Source: Trichinella spiralis | Taxonomy: Eukaryota > Nematoda > Enoplea > Trichinellida > Trichinellidae | Length of the DNA: 64,000 bases | Assembly (NCBI GenBank): GCA_000181795.3 | Contig: CM012953.1 | Span: forward strand, 5,893,824 to 5,957,823 | Direction: 5' to 3' | Shown here: positions 28,101 to 42,500 of the stretch, one piece after another | Layout: each line of letters opens with the position of its first letter | Position numbering within the stretch: position 1 is the stretch's first letter | The notes under the pieces: model-generated | Databases searched by the model: none | What the model was told of the DNA's origin: nothing | Seen by the model: only the letters and a program-made list of their open reading frames with translations | Program-made: the position numbers and the translations under genes

Positions 28101-31100
28101 CGTCCACGGCGGAATTGATCAGCGGTTTGGTAAATTTGGTCGGCAACAGCAATCAAATGCCCGAACTGGCACAAGAAGCGATGGAAGTGAGTGCTTGTTG
28201 TTGCTCTGTTAGTTGTTGAATGATAATATTTGCCTGAAATTTCAACTACCTGTCCATATATATATATATATATATATATATTTCAATCAGTGTGGCTATT
28301 TTTACAGGCTATCCTTTGCTTGCATCATCCAGAAAATATACGCATGTGGCATCCTGATTCCGCCTTCACAACTGTACAATCGTTGTGGTATATTAGGTGA
28401 TGATTATTGCTTGATTTTTAAATTGGTTAATTTTTTCTAATTATTTATTTATTGATTTTCAGTTCACAATTGTTGTTTTACATTTGTCAAAAGTTACTGC
28501 AATTTCAATTGGCCAATTTTTCCGAAACGCTCCGTTGGTTGAGACAATTGCTTGTCTATCGTAATTTGTATTTATTGAGCAATCGTGAAATTGCCAACTA
28601 CGGTTCCAGTGAGCAACTTTGCAAGCAAGCTGCTCAGAAACTTGAGGTATGGCTTACAGTAGATGCTGCTTAAGCACCACTGTATATATATATGCTCATT
28701 TATGTTATCGTTAATTAGTTGTTGTCGATTACATTTAGACTGTATGCTTTGTTTATTTGTGGTCTTTGGACAACGATACTGCCATAACTGCATTGTCGGT
28801 TTTTCGTATTTTGTGCGAAGAAGCCGAAATTCGTTGTTCAGGTGATGAACTACCAGTCGAATATGCAGATCATGCTGAATTAGCCAGCGCTACTAATCTG
28901 CAAACTGTTGGTAATTTATGTTTGTACGATTTGTTTTTCTTTTTTATTTTCAATTTTTACAGTTTCAATGAACAAATTTGTTGGATATTTTGTTTTTTTA
29001 TGAAAACTATTATTAATTATTGTTTAGGACGTGTCGTATTGCAAAAGTCGATTAATTCTTACTTAAAGAAGCTACTCATACCGTCTGCCGGATGTTGCGA
29101 AGCTTGGGAAGCGACTTATCGATATTGGGAAGCATTGACAAAGTTCTTGAAAGCTTATCCGAAATCGAAACAAGAAGATTCGTATCAAGTGGTGGAAAAT
29201 TTGATCAAGCAACTTGTTAATCAGAAACTTGGGCGTAGTTCAGAACAAGAATTTGAAGTTGTCTTTTTTCTGAAATCCATTTTTTTCTTTGATCATCAAA
29301 AATTATTCATATTTTAAGATGACTGTCAAACTTTGGGCTAATATGACCGGCTTTTTGTGTTCAGTCGGTGGAGTGGTGATCAAAAGTTGCAAAAACACGA
29401 CTTTGTATTACGAGTACGCATTTTTAATTTCGATTAATGAAAGCAAGAAAAAATATTCATTTCATATTTTGTAAAATTACCATTTGTTTGTTATGTATGA
29501 TTTTACTGTTTCAGCTCTTCTGGCAATCTGCCACCTTCTGCTGAAACATCGGACAAATCAACTACTGCTACTACTGCTACTGCAGATGATTTATCCACTT
29601 CTACTCCTGATCTGTTTTGTTCCGTTAACAAGTTTGTTGTTTAATTATTATTTCATTTTTTAAATTATGTGAAATTATGTCGAAATGATAAATTTTCCAG
29701 TTTTCTGAGCCAACTATTAACGCTGTTGTTAGTCCAGTCGGATAAATTGGAAGTGGCAGTTGTACGTCACATAAAAGAGATTTGCAGTTATGAGTTGCAT
29801 CAGTTGCTGATTGGTCATTTTTTTGAACAAATTCGCACAATCACCGATCGCTTCATTGATAATGATGATGTAGTAAATGATGATTACTTGTGGTTCTGTT
29901 TCTTTTAAAATTTAATAATCGAAGATTGTTGCTTCAGATTATTATATGTCTGAAAAATACGGAATTCATTGAACATGTCGTTTATATAATGAAAAATATC
30001 CTGTTGGGATGTTGCAAGCAAAATGTGCGCAACGTGGAAATTTCTTGTATCGAACCAATTATGCTAAATTTATGCAGGTTGAATAGTAGTAATTTGATTT
30101 GTTTATTTTAATTAATAATTGTGATTTTTTGTTGTCGTCAGATATGTTCATAATTTGGAGGTGAATTGTCAGTCTGTAACAATTAAAGGGAAAATATGTC
30201 AGTTGATTGAAGTGGTGAGTTGGTTTTCATTATTAAACGTGGAAAGTGTCTGTTGTAAATAAGTTGTATTGTTTTTAGATAATGAAAAATTATGAAAATA
30301 TAATTTTTCGTTCTGAAATTCGCTTTCGCAACAGACTGGTGGACATGATAGCCGATTGGGTGATTTGTAACAATTCGCCTTCGGCTAGCAGTTGTATAGC
30401 TGCAGTTGTCGGCGTTGGGGCGTTTCCGTCCGAGGCGTCATTGCCATTACGGTAATGTATATATATTTTTTTGCTTTTCCATGAGAATTTATTATTGATG
30501 TATTAAATTGATTTTTTATTTTGAAGAGATTTCAACACGTTATGCATGGTTGCTTTGGGGGCTTTGATGAGAGATTTGCCTTTGCAGCCGAACTGTCCCC
30601 CCAACTTGACCACCGGGCAAACCAATGTGCAAAACACTGCCGTGCTGAACAAGTCGCAGCTATTTCAAAAGCACTTCGGTTTGTTCATGAACGTGCTCAA
30701 CGACTGTGCAATGAACGAGAATACCGGCGCCGGGGATTTCGACGTCGAGACGGTTTCCAGGGGCGACGAGACGTCGTCTAAGCCGTTAGTCGACCCTTCG
30801 ACGTCGTCGTCGGTTCCACTGGTTAGGGGCGCTGGCCGGGCCGGAGCCGGGGCGGCGGGCGTTGGCCGTCGGTTCCGCGAGACCAAAACGGAACAACTGC
30901 GCCGGGCCACAATACTGGCCATGTCGAATTTGCTGGCCGCGAACATCGACATCGGCTTGGTGCACGCGGTCGGCATGGCTTATCACAGGGACCGACGGGC
31001 CAGGGTTGCCTTTGTCGAGGTGTTGACGAAAATTTTACAAGAAGGAACCGAATTCGAAACGCTCAACGAGACCGTCATGGCCGACAGGTTGGAAAATTTT

Positions 31101-34100
31101 AATTGCTTTTATATTGATTAGCAAAAAAATTTAATGTTTTTCAAAGATTTGACGAATTGGTCAAATTGACTACGATGATCACAGTGGACGGTGAATTGCC
31201 GATTGTCAACGCGCTTGCTTCTGTTGTCCAAACGGAACACATGGTAATGTTGTTGTTGTTGTTGCTGCTACTACTGATTACGGGATATTTGCTTGCAATT
31301 TTGTACAGGATGAATTGGCACGAGTATTGACGACGCTGTTTTCGTCGAAAAATCTTCTGCACGAATTGCTTTGGAAATTGTTCATCAAAGAAGTGGAACT
31401 TGCCGAAGCACCGACCACGCTTTTCCGCGGCAATACTGTCGCCAGCAAAGTGATGGGATATTGTTTCAAATTGTACGGCGCCAAATATTTGCACTCACTT
31501 TTGCACGACTTTGTCAATTCCACCGTCGAACATTCGACCAGCAATTACGAAATTGATCCCAGTCGGTATGTGTGTGTTTTGTTTTGTTTTGTTTATTTAT
31601 TTATTTATTTAAATTTAGTTTGGAAACGGACGACAATTTGGCCGAAAATACGACCAATCTGATGGAATTAGTGGAAAATATTTTGTCGTTGATTGTTCAT
31701 TCGGCAGATCGGTATGAACAATTTGAATTTGAAGAACTTTAATAAAAAGGCAATTTTTTTTGCTGTTGCATGTATTGGTTGTTGTTCTTTTGCAGTTTTC
31801 CAGTACAGCTTAAAGGCATGTTGAACGTGCTGTTCTACGTTGTCAACGCTCGATTTCCAAACACCGGCTTATTAGCTGTGGGCATGATCGTCTTTTTGAG
31901 ATTTTTCAACCCTGCCATTGGTAGAATTGAACTGTCAAATGTCAAATATATTACTTTGTTCTATTATATTTCATTTCATTTTATGCCAGTATCGCCATTT
32001 GAATACGGTTTGACGGAAAATTATCCAAACGCGAACGTCAAGCGTGGCTTGATGCTCGTCTCGAAGATACTGCAACAGATTGCCAATCAGACGATCAGTT
32101 TGAAAGAATCTTGCTTGCAGCCGTTCAACGCTTTCATACAAAGCAAATTCGAACCGACCAGACGGTACGAGAGGAACAATATGATTATAATTATATTATT
32201 TTGAAATTGGAACAGAGAAAAAATTTTATATACATCTATATATATATATTATTTTGCGTAACAGATTTTTCATGAATATCGCCGTTGAATTTCGTTTCGA
32301 CGCCGATGCCAGCAGTCAGTATTACATGTCTTACATGAACGACACTCCAACTTGTGCTTTGCATCGACTGCTCTGGCAATATCAGGATAGAATTGGTGAA
32401 TTTTTTACAACAATGCGATCGCACGATCGAGTTGCACGTCGTCTGGCCACTCTGTTGGCACAACTTGGACCTGCAAATGGACGAGCTGGCAGCAAGCAGT
32501 AATTATAATTAATAATTGTTTGTTGTTGTTGTTTCAGTAGATTATTAATTATTATTATTATTATTAGGTGGACGAACGTTGATTTGAATTCAACTCGTTT
32601 CGAAGAGCTGATGTCAAGACAAAGTGCTGCTGACAAGGATGAATACAATTCCATCAAAGAGAACAACATCTTCTATCAATGTGGCATTAGCAGAGCATCG
32701 AATCCAGTTTTTTATTTCATTGCTAATCGTTTCAAGTGAGCATTGGTTGTTGTTCTGTTTTACGTGTAAAAAACATTTTTTTATTTATTCAAGAGTTGGC
32801 GAAGTTAACGGAAATATGCTAATTTATCATGTTTTGATGAGCTTGAAATCGAAACGCAACGAACATTTTGAGCTGGTTGTCGATTTGACTCATGCTAGTA
32901 CGGAAAATCGCTTTCGGGTAAGCAATATGTCTTTGTTTGTTTCAAATAAATGTATATTTTGAAAAATAAATACATTATATATGAAAAGGTTAACATTAAT
33001 CGATTGCACTTTTGAAAATACCATATAAACAAAAGTGTAAAAATTTATTGAACAATTTTTAGTGAATGAATTATATTAATTTTTGTATCTTCTTCAGACG
33101 GAATTGCTGCACAAGTGGTTTTTAGTCTTGTCCGAAGCGATGCAGCAGAACATCATCGCCGCATACATTTGCAATTGCAACTCTTGGACTCGTGACTACA
33201 TACGCTTTCATGAGCGTCTGTTCAGTCCCCTGAAAGTGAATAAGCACTCTGAATAATTTTAATTGGTTTATTGTGTTTTTTTTGTCGTTCAGGCAAGTCA
33301 CAAGTTGTACTTTTTGGATCATGTTCGTCAGTTGAATGATTACATCAGTCCAGAATGGCAGCGTTTGCCAGCTTCTACTTTACAAATCGACGACGATGTT
33401 CTGACATTCAACAATGCGCTGAAAATATGCCATAAAAATATGAAATGCTCAATCAAGGTATATTGTTTATTTATTTATTTTTTTGTTTGTTTATTTGTTT
33501 TCTTTATTTTCCAGGTTGGTCCGACGTCACTTCAAATTACAACATTGGACAGGCAAAAAGTGCTCGGTCATAATGTAATATTGAACGACGTTTATTACGC
33601 CAGTGAAATACAAGAAGTATGCAGTGCAATGATTTGTATTCTTTTAAAAATTCTACTATTTGTATAATATACAATTCGGGGTAAATTTAAAAAGAAGTTA
33701 CTTTTAAATGAGCTTCATTAGACAACTGGTACACAAAGTTTGATTTACTTATTGAAAGATACAAACTACTATTTGTTTCGTTTTCAAATATAATAGACTA
33801 TTTCAGTCAGCATTTTACACATGTATGTTCTATTGTATGTTATATTTTATGAGCTGTGATCAAGTTCAATTGGCCAAATATATATATCTGAGAAATATAG
33901 TTACAGTATTGTTCAGATTGAACATTTGTCAACGTGCATATTTCTCAAAAATGATAATTAAATTTTTTAAATAAATTTTATTATTTTTTTGTTCATAATT
34001 GTTGGCTTTGTGATTTTTAGGTATGTCTTGTTGATGATAACAGTATGACGTTGACAATTTTGAACGAATGCAGTCCGTTGACGTTGATGCACGCCGACTG

Positions 34101-37100
34101 CGAGCAGATTGCTTCGGCCGTTGTCAATCTGCGCACTCGCTATGAACTGTCCCAGCCTGACCAGGCGGTCTTGCACGCGAAAATACGAGCAAAAGACGTC
34201 CCAGGCACTTTGCTCAATATGGTTAATAAGCATGAAAAATAACAAAGCACGAGAAAACCAAAATAAAAAAAATTATTATTTTCAAAAATCAAAATTTGAT
34301 TTTAAAATTCCATTTCCAAATTCTAGGCGTTGTTAAATCTCGGCAGCACGGATGCAAGCCTCCGTACGGCGGCTTACAATTTGCTCTGCGCTCTGGCGGC
34401 GACGTTCAATTTTCGCATCGAAGGTCAACTGCTCGAAACGGAAGGTATGGAAGTCGATTGTTCTCATGCTCTTTAACTGTATCTTTTTTGATCCCATATT
34501 CATAATTTGAATTATTTGGAAAAAATTTTTCGATTTCAACATTTCAGGATTGTTAATTCCTGCCAACAATACAATATTCATCAAAAACATATCGGAAAAG
34601 TTGGCGATGAATGAAACGCATCTGACGTTGGAATTTTTGCACGAATGCATTCAGGTATAATAACAGCAGCAGCAACTTCGCTTGGCTGAATCATGATGTG
34701 CAACGTGTTTTTGGCAGGGTTTTCGACAGTCTCCAATCGACTTGAAACATCTCTGCTTGGAATACATCACTCCTTGGCTGGCGAATTTGCCCAGATTTTG
34801 TCGCGTCAGCGGTAACGACAATTCCAAACGACGGGCAGTGGCCAAAGTGTTGGACAAATTGATCACGTTGACCATCGAAGAAATTGAAGTCCGATTTTTA
34901 GTTTTTTATTTTTTTTTCTTTTTCTTTTCGCTCATCATTACCATCCACATCCCGTGAAAATGTTTTCCCTGTTGTAGATGTATCCGTCGATACAGGCGAA
35001 AATTTGGGGCAGCATAGGTCGATTGTCTGAATTGTTGGACATCATTTTGGATCGCTTTCTCAAAGTATTTCTTTTTCTAATTTTAATTTCATTCCATCAA
35101 AAATGAATTGTAATTATTATTCTTTGAAGAGAAGTATTACTGGTGGTTTCGGTTCAATGCCAGCCGAAGTCATGGCGGACACTTCTGTAGCTTTGGCAGC
35201 CGCTAATACCAAGCTCGTATCGGACATACTGATCGGACGACTGATGCAAGTATGCATTGTTGATTTGTTTTTATTTTATTTTCTGAAAATAATTTTGATT
35301 GTAGTTTATTTAAAAAAAAACATATTTCTTCATATATGGATGAGATGTAGACCAGGTGCATAATAATATTTAATTGGAAAATTTGTTTATTATTTGGGGA
35401 AAAGAATATCGAAGGTTGTTTTCCTTTTTCACGTACATCTTTTTCTTTTCATACAGGTACTTGAAAAGAGCTGTTTAAATCCGCAGGCAACTTTGGAAGA
35501 GCACATACTTTGGGATGACATTGCCATTCTAGCGAGATACTTGCTTTTCCAATCGTTCAACAATTGTCTGGACGGTGAAAAATCGCCTTATGAATTATTT
35601 CAAAATAAAAATTGAAAATCGAAAATAATTTTTTCAGTAATTTCACATTTGCCAGTGTTGTTTCATTTTGTAACGGTCCTGGTCAACACAGGCCCCCTGG
35701 CATTGCGAGCTTCTATTCACGGGCTGGTTGTCAACGTAATCCACTCGTTGTGCACATGTCCGTCTTCGTTTTCAGGTATCCGGTTGAAGATTTCGCTTTC
35801 TGAAATTGACAATATTCTTCATTTATTATTAATTTATTTCCATTTTCAGAAACCACCAAAGCGAATCTTCGACTAGCGTTGACGGAATTTTTTTTGCCCA
35901 AATTTTACCGCCTGTTCGGTGTGAGCAATTTGACCGTAAAATCCGTGGCCGCGACTGCTTTTCGAATTTCGCCTCGGATGTCGTTGCCAATCCACTGCAG
36001 CGGCGATTACATGGCTTCGGGTAGCATTGCGCCGCGCCAAGATCGTCTCACTTTGCCCAACTTGGAAACCATTGCTGATTCGTTGGTCGATCTGCTCGAA
36101 GTATTTATACTTGCTATTAAAATTTCTATTTTAATTGAACATGAATTTTCGCTTTTTGCTCTTGTATGATCGATTGAAAATTGTTTCATTTGTTTAGACT
36201 TGCAATCAAGATATAAAAAATCGAGATTTATGCAATGAATGGGAAAAAATTTCTTATTACTTTACGATGCGTTTCAATCCGGCTTTGCAGAGTCGAGCGT
36301 TGGTTGTGTACAGCTGCTTGTCGAAAAAAACCGACGAATCGGTGATCAAACAATTGTTGAATCTTCTGCTTCAAGTATTATTAATAATTGAGGAGGAAAT
36401 TTTTCTGAAAAAAAACAGTTATTAATATTTTGCTCCTTCGTTTACAGTTCGTGAAAAGACGCGACGATTGCAGTCTGTTGAGTGCAGTGTTGATGGCTCT
36501 CAGACGTCTGACACCGTTGCTTCCATCGGTTGTTTTGCAAGCAGTTTTTTTTAACATTATTTATTTTTTTAATGTTTTTCTGTATTTATTTGTATTTTCA
36601 TTCGTTAGATTCATTGTACACTGCTAGCACGGCTGTTTTGGATATCGGTGATCATTTTGCAGTTGGAAGATCCGAACTTGTACGAGCACGGTTTGGCATT
36701 GTTGGAACAAATTTTACGTTCACTCGACAGTCTGAACGTTTTTGAATACGAAGTGAAAAATGATGCTGCTGCATTTGATTTCAATCGTCGTAGTAGTATT
36801 TTTTTTCTCTGTCCGTGTAAAACAATTTATTGCAGCCGTTCGAAAAAGTGATGATGGAAGCGCGGCCGTTGTTGGAATGGGAATTCAAAGCGATGGATCA
36901 GCAGATGGGCATCTCGTTCAAGCACAATTTCCACTTTGCCGTCGTGGCTTATCTGTTGAAAGGATATCGACATCCGTCGCAGAGTGTCGTTTCACGTACG
37001 GTGCGGCTGTTCAGCTTGATCTTGGGCATTGTAGCTAAATATACGAAACGGTGAGAGGGGGGTTTCGTTTATTATTATTATTAATTTTGTTTTCATTTAT

Positions 37101-38921
37101 ATGGCTGTGATTATGAGCTCCACTATACTAACAATGAATATATTTGAACAGGGATCGCTATGAAGTGACCGTTGAAAATGTCGCTTATTTGGTGGCGCTT
37201 TTGCCGGTGTCCGAAGAGGTGCGTTTGCGTTGTCCACTTCGGCATTCGACACTGCGCGCGTTGAGCCTGTGCGGTCCGTCTGAGAACGCTTCGAACAACG
37301 ATCCCACGGTGGGTTCGTTTCCATCGCCCGGACGGGCGGACAAATTGCAGCCCTGCAGCCGACGTTCGGCTCTGTGCATCCAACGTCTGCAGCGAAGTTG
37401 TGACGACAGTATGCAAACGCTCGCAGTTGCCGGATCCACGGTCGGCTCGGGAAAGCTGATGCGCACGGTCACCGGAGCCGGTGACACTCTGTCCAGTCGG
37501 ATGTGGTCTCCTTCGTCGTCGTCGTCGTCGTCGGTGTCGTCCATGGCGGTGGTCGGCTTTACTGGTCAACGGAGCCGTTCGTTGCCGTTGTCCGAATTGT
37601 CGACTTGTTCTTTGTCGTTGCCCCATGGGGATAACCGAGAGCAGCAGAAGCAGCAGCAGCATGAACATGAACATCCGGATAAAACTGAACAAACCTGCAA
37701 AAACAGTAACGGCGATGATGGACCTGGTGACCTGGCGCCCAAGACCACAGCTGCTGAGATTACCAAATCAGAACCGACAGACGAATCCCAAGAATCCAAA
37801 GCTGAACAGCAACGACTCAGCAACAGCAATGGTAAAAGCGGTGGCGGTCAGACTGGTCAGTCAAGCAGAACAGCTTTTTACGAAAACTTGCTACTCGATG
37901 AAGATGTCCTCTGTGAACCGAGCTTGCAGGTTCTTGTCTTGACTGTACTGGTGAGAGTTGTATATTTATTCTCTGTTTGTTTTTGTTTTCTTGATATTTT
38001 TGTTGCTCATCCCATCATATGCAGTAAGTATACTTTACGCAATCTACAGGGTACGTTGGTGCGAAATTATGCCGATGAAAATGAAACGCGAACATTGTTC
38101 GAATATCTGGCTGAAGCATCGTTGGTATTCCCGAAAGTTTTTCCAGTCATGTGAGCTCAATGTTTTTGTTTTCTTCTAAATCTACACAAACGGAACTGAA
38201 ATTATTATTAGTAGTATGTTTTATATTATTGATTTATCATTCATTTCAAGTCACTGTCTGCTTGATCAACGCATCACGCAAGTTCTGCAAATGTCCCACG
38301 ACGCGGCCGTGTTGAGGGCAGTTTTGCACATCATTCAGAACATGATTCCGAGCCAAGAGACGACCGACACCTACCAACAGCAGCATCTTACTCTGTTACA
38401 AAGTGAAGAAAAAATCAAAAATTTTCCATCTATCTGAAAAATTAATATATTTCATAATTATTTTGCTTTGTTTTTCAAGGTTACGGGTTTGGCGGATTTT
38501 GGCGTTTTGCGGGACCATTTTCGTTGAAGGTGAGTAGTTTGTTGTTAATTAATATCCAGAACGGGATAACTGTTTTATATTATTTGTAATTTTGTGTGGT
38601 AACCACAATTTTGATGTGGTTAGAAAAGAAATTTATTATGAAAAATTTTCTGTTCAATAACTTTTTTTGTCTCTGGTTTGTCGTATGAATTGTTTAATGT
38701 GTTTGTTGTTCAAGTCCACAGCACAGTTACAAATCGCCCCGGAAAGTTTGACTTGTTTGGAAAGGCTGATCGGCAGTTTGGGCGAAGTGCATCTACTGAC
38801 GCCTCCGCCGTTGTCGCCTTTCGGCACAAGTGAATTTGGCTACTTCAGGCAGGAAAGCTTTTCCGGCACATCCCGCGCTAATTCTGTCACTCTCGAACGA
38901 AGCGCTACCTCCGACTGCTGA
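25178..38921 (+). CDS. NF1: Neurofibromin, Ras GTPase-activating protein
   Basis: Large cytoplasmic RasGAP that switches off Ras. I traced 52 exons from MKAFSFQKPLEWV at 25178 to the TGA at 38919-38921; all phases agree and the total is 8,805 nt, 2,934 aa, against about 2,840 in human. Long exons are 27416-28186, 30527-31087 and 37152-37950. The GAP-related domain spans exons 23-29, with the arginine finger in TTLFRGN (about residue 1369, exon 31309-31565) and FLRFFNPAI (about 1479, exon 31796-31920). The Sec14/PH-like module follows in exons 30-35 (32568-34221), then the HEAT-like C-terminal half (RTAAYNLLCAL, KDVPGTLLN, DDIAILARYLL, LAEASLVFPKVFPV, FGGFWRFAGPF). Three long exons carry Gly/Ala/Ser-rich insertions absent from vertebrates and are strikingly GC-rich. 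Synteny with neighbours gives no functional clue. Confidence 0.97.
28256..28280. repeat. (TA)n microsatellite in neurofibromin intron
   Basis: About twelve TA units inside the intron between exons ending at 28186 and beginning at 28308. Confidence 0.9.
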
Positions 38922-39597
38922 TTACTGTCGATTTTCAGCGGTCGATTTGAAATTCCCCTTCAAAAACAGTTCGACAAAATCATCATCATCTTGACCATCA
39001 TTATGAATAATATTTTATCACTTTGGGCAGTGGACGTATTTGTGAATGAATAACTGCAAAAGAAAATAAGTTGGTTGACAAAGAAGAATACTTTTTTACA
39101 TCGTTTATCAAAAATATTCTATGTAAACTGCTTTTGTTCTTATGGTGAAACTTTTTCATGCTTATTTTAATTTTCTTTACTACAGAAATAACTCGTGTAC
39201 GGTCTGATTAAAGAAGTTTGAAATAAAAAATACATTTGAATTAAAATAAAAATAATTTTGCTTTATTATTTATAGAAAAAATGTTTTTTTTTGCTAGCTT
39301 TATCAACAATAAAAAATTCAAATGCTTGAATTTCAGCAGTGCATTACAGTATACTAGAGGGACCCTGCTCAGATGTGTGACCATTTAAACGCGACTGTTT
39401 GTCAAAATTCTACATGCGTACCTAGTTCGCAGGCGTGAAAATTTTCTTGCGTTTTGAATTTATTGTCAAATAAACAAATAAGCACTCGAAAATTGCTTGA
39501 CATTTCGGCGTAAGCGAAGTTTGAAATTACCGTTCAAAATTTTGTTCATTTTTTTACAATTTTTCAAAATCAACTCGTGAAAAGTCTTATTTACAAA
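38922..39597. other. Intergenic region
   Basis: Neurofibromin 3' UTR with AATAAA signals near 39222 and 39246, then the leader of the EGF-repeat gene. A sequence starting TACAGTATACTAGAGGGACC at 39347 resembles a transposon end, but no partner end was found. Confidence 0.5.
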
Positions 39598-42500
39598 ATG
39601 GAAATGGTTCAAGCAGGCAGGGTAAGTTTACGATTTTTGCCTATTAGACTTTTAGTATGAAAATTTTTTTCTCTTTTCACCCTCTAAAGTAATGGTGAAA
39701 AAATTATGGCATCAAGCATGGTTTTCTGAAGAAATGTATAATAATTTTATATTTGGAATAATATTTTGAATTGTTTCATTTATTTATTTATTCAAATATT
39801 TTTTTTAATATTGAAGGTTCATAAATTGAACATAAAAAATAGCCGGTTAGTTTGATTTATGAAAATCGTCATTGAACATTTTCATTGAAATTTCAAAAAT
39901 ATGCACCCATTTAATTTAATTTAATTTAATTTAATTAATTTTTACTTATTTTCAATGGTACTTTTCAGGTTGTTCTTACAGTGTTTATTGCCTTCTTTTT
40001 TGCTTCTTCAGTTTTATCTGATCAAAGTCTTTTCAAATGGTGCCACACGTACGGTGGCATTTCACCGTCCGATGCCTACGAGAAGGAAAACGGTGAAGTG
40101 ATATGCTTGTATCGTTTGAAAGTGGAATTTAAAAATAATGATTGGTGGGAATCCGCGGCCTGGGATTGCTACAATTTTCATCAGTCAGCATCGTTGTACG
40201 ATTTTGAAGCGATTGAAATATTTGAATCAGCGTTTACTATCAATTTCAACAATCGACTTACTACGGAAAAAATGGATATGCTATTAGGACCTAGGCTTTA
40301 CACGAATTTCCAAGTGAATAAAACATCCAATATTGGATACAGTAATATTCTATCGTTGGACGTGCTCAGCCCTGGACAAAAAGTGGAAAAGTGTTCGTTT
40401 GCAAAGAGTAAACAAGGTTCATGGTTAAAATTAAATGGAAGTTGCGTTACATCAGATTTACTGTTGGATGATGTACTTACAGTGCAGTCGAAAGGTGTTG
40501 CACTTTGTGAATTTTTTTACTACAAAGAGGTTGGTTCAAATGCATTGAAAATGGACAATGTACTTTTCTGGCCAGGTAAATGTAATGACCAACTGAGAAA
40601 TTATAATATTTACGCTATTTGCCAAGTACTCAGTGCTAAAGATTTCTGTAAGCATTCTTTGCTTGGAAACGACACGTGCAGGTCGTGCGCTCGAAATCGC
40701 CAAGGACCATATTGCGAAATCATAAGTAAGTATGACATTTTGATATCCCCTCTTTGATAAAAAGTATTAATAAAAACAATGAGGAAGAAGGAAATGTTGT
40801 TTTTTTTTATTTTTAATTTTTGTTCGATTATAAATAGACTATGTAATTTGTACAAAAAAGAAATTTTGTTTTCCCCTTTGTTCAGATGCAATAGTGCAAA
40901 AATGGTTCACAGTTGTGGTGGTGGTGGACATTTTTAACGTGATTTTTTAAATGAATTTTGAGGTTAAAGTTTGTTTTTCTGTAGGTGAAGATTGTATTAG
41001 CGATTTGTGCCCAAATGCGAGATCATGTATACTGAAAGTTGAAGTTAATGGCATAACACGGCGAGAACCGTATCCTCGATGGGACTGCATTTGCCGTGAA
41101 GAATACACAGGACATTTGTGCGAAACCAGTATATCCGTTTTTTAGTTCAGTAATATTTTTTTCAGAATTATAAAAGTGTTTTTTACAGGAATAGAAGAAG
41201 CGGCTGGCTATTATTTTGGTGGCAGTTGCCGTATGGGATTTACAGGAAAATCCTGTGAAACTTGTAAGCTTTCTCTTCGTTTATTGGCAACTAACTACTT
41301 ATTTACTCACTTGTTGTTGAAAAAAAACTGAAAAATAATATTTTTATTTATTTATTTATTTACATTTCTTATTCATAATACTGAAATTAGTTGTTTTATC
41401 AAGTTTAAGAAAAATTCCATTTCAAAAACAAATGTTGAAGGGGTTGATTTGTATTTTGTAAAATAATTGAAATTTCATCTTCTCATTTTATTTGGTGTAG
41501 TGATCGACGACTGCAGTGACGTGACTGGCAAAAACATAATAAGCTGCGAGTATGTTGAACTCGGTACACCTTATTGTTTTTGCCTGTGCAAAGATGGCTT
41601 CGCAGGTCCTCGTTGTGAGCTCAGTAAGAAAATTCCCTTTCTTTTAAAATATTGCACATTGGAAATGTTCAACATTATCAAAGCATGTGTGACATTCATA
41701 TAAGCAGAATTGGAAGAGTATTTTTTTTTCTAATACAAATCATATATATGTATATATTATAATGATTAATTAATTATTTATTGGTGTTTTTTACATATTT
41801 AATCAGTTGTCTTATTTGTAAATCGAAAGTGTACATTTCTTAGCAGCTGAGTTTTGTATCCTGCGTCAGTTGTATCTGAATTCAACAAACTGGGCAGTTG
41901 TATTTAAACTGATTTATATTGATTGAATTTTGAATTTTCAGTTGATAATTTATGCTTGAGAAATCCATGCAAAAACGCCATCAAATGTGAAATGGGTTTC
42001 AAGAAATACAAATGTTACTGCAAAGCTGGTTTCACTGGCAGGCACTGCGAAATAAGTAATTTTGAAAATTTTCCTTTTTATATTATGTTCATATTTTCAC
42101 GTTCATCGATTTTCATGCAGTAGAGAAATGTTAATTTTTTGTTTGTTTGTTAAGTTCTAAACATTTCTTATTTATATGACTTGTTTTTTTTGTTGCAGCA
42201 GCAGATTATTTTTTCAGAAATATCCAACAGTACTTGATGCTTTTTTGAGATTCAAATTTTTGTAGATATTGATGAGTGCGAAAGTAACCCATGTCTTAAC
42301 AGAGGAACTTGCATAGACGGTGTCGATGGATATACTTGTTTGTGCAGGAGAGGTTTCAAAGGCCCAAGATGTGCAGGATGTAAGAGTAGATTTTTTCATA
42401 TGCTGTTCTGATTTCCAAGATGAAAAAATTATTGTACATGTTTTGTAATTTGTCTTCGTCTCTGGTAGTATTTTGGTTGATATTAATGGTTTTGGTTGGT

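Noticed and set aside
37123-37829. Long minus-strand and alternate-frame open reading frames over the neurofibromin exon at 37.2-37.9 kb
   Set aside because: They are shadows created by the GC-rich, stop-poor exon; only the plus-strand frame continues neurofibromin.
39347-39420. TACAGTATACTAGAGGGACC as a transposon terminus
   Set aside because: No matching inverted end or transposase remnant was found nearby.
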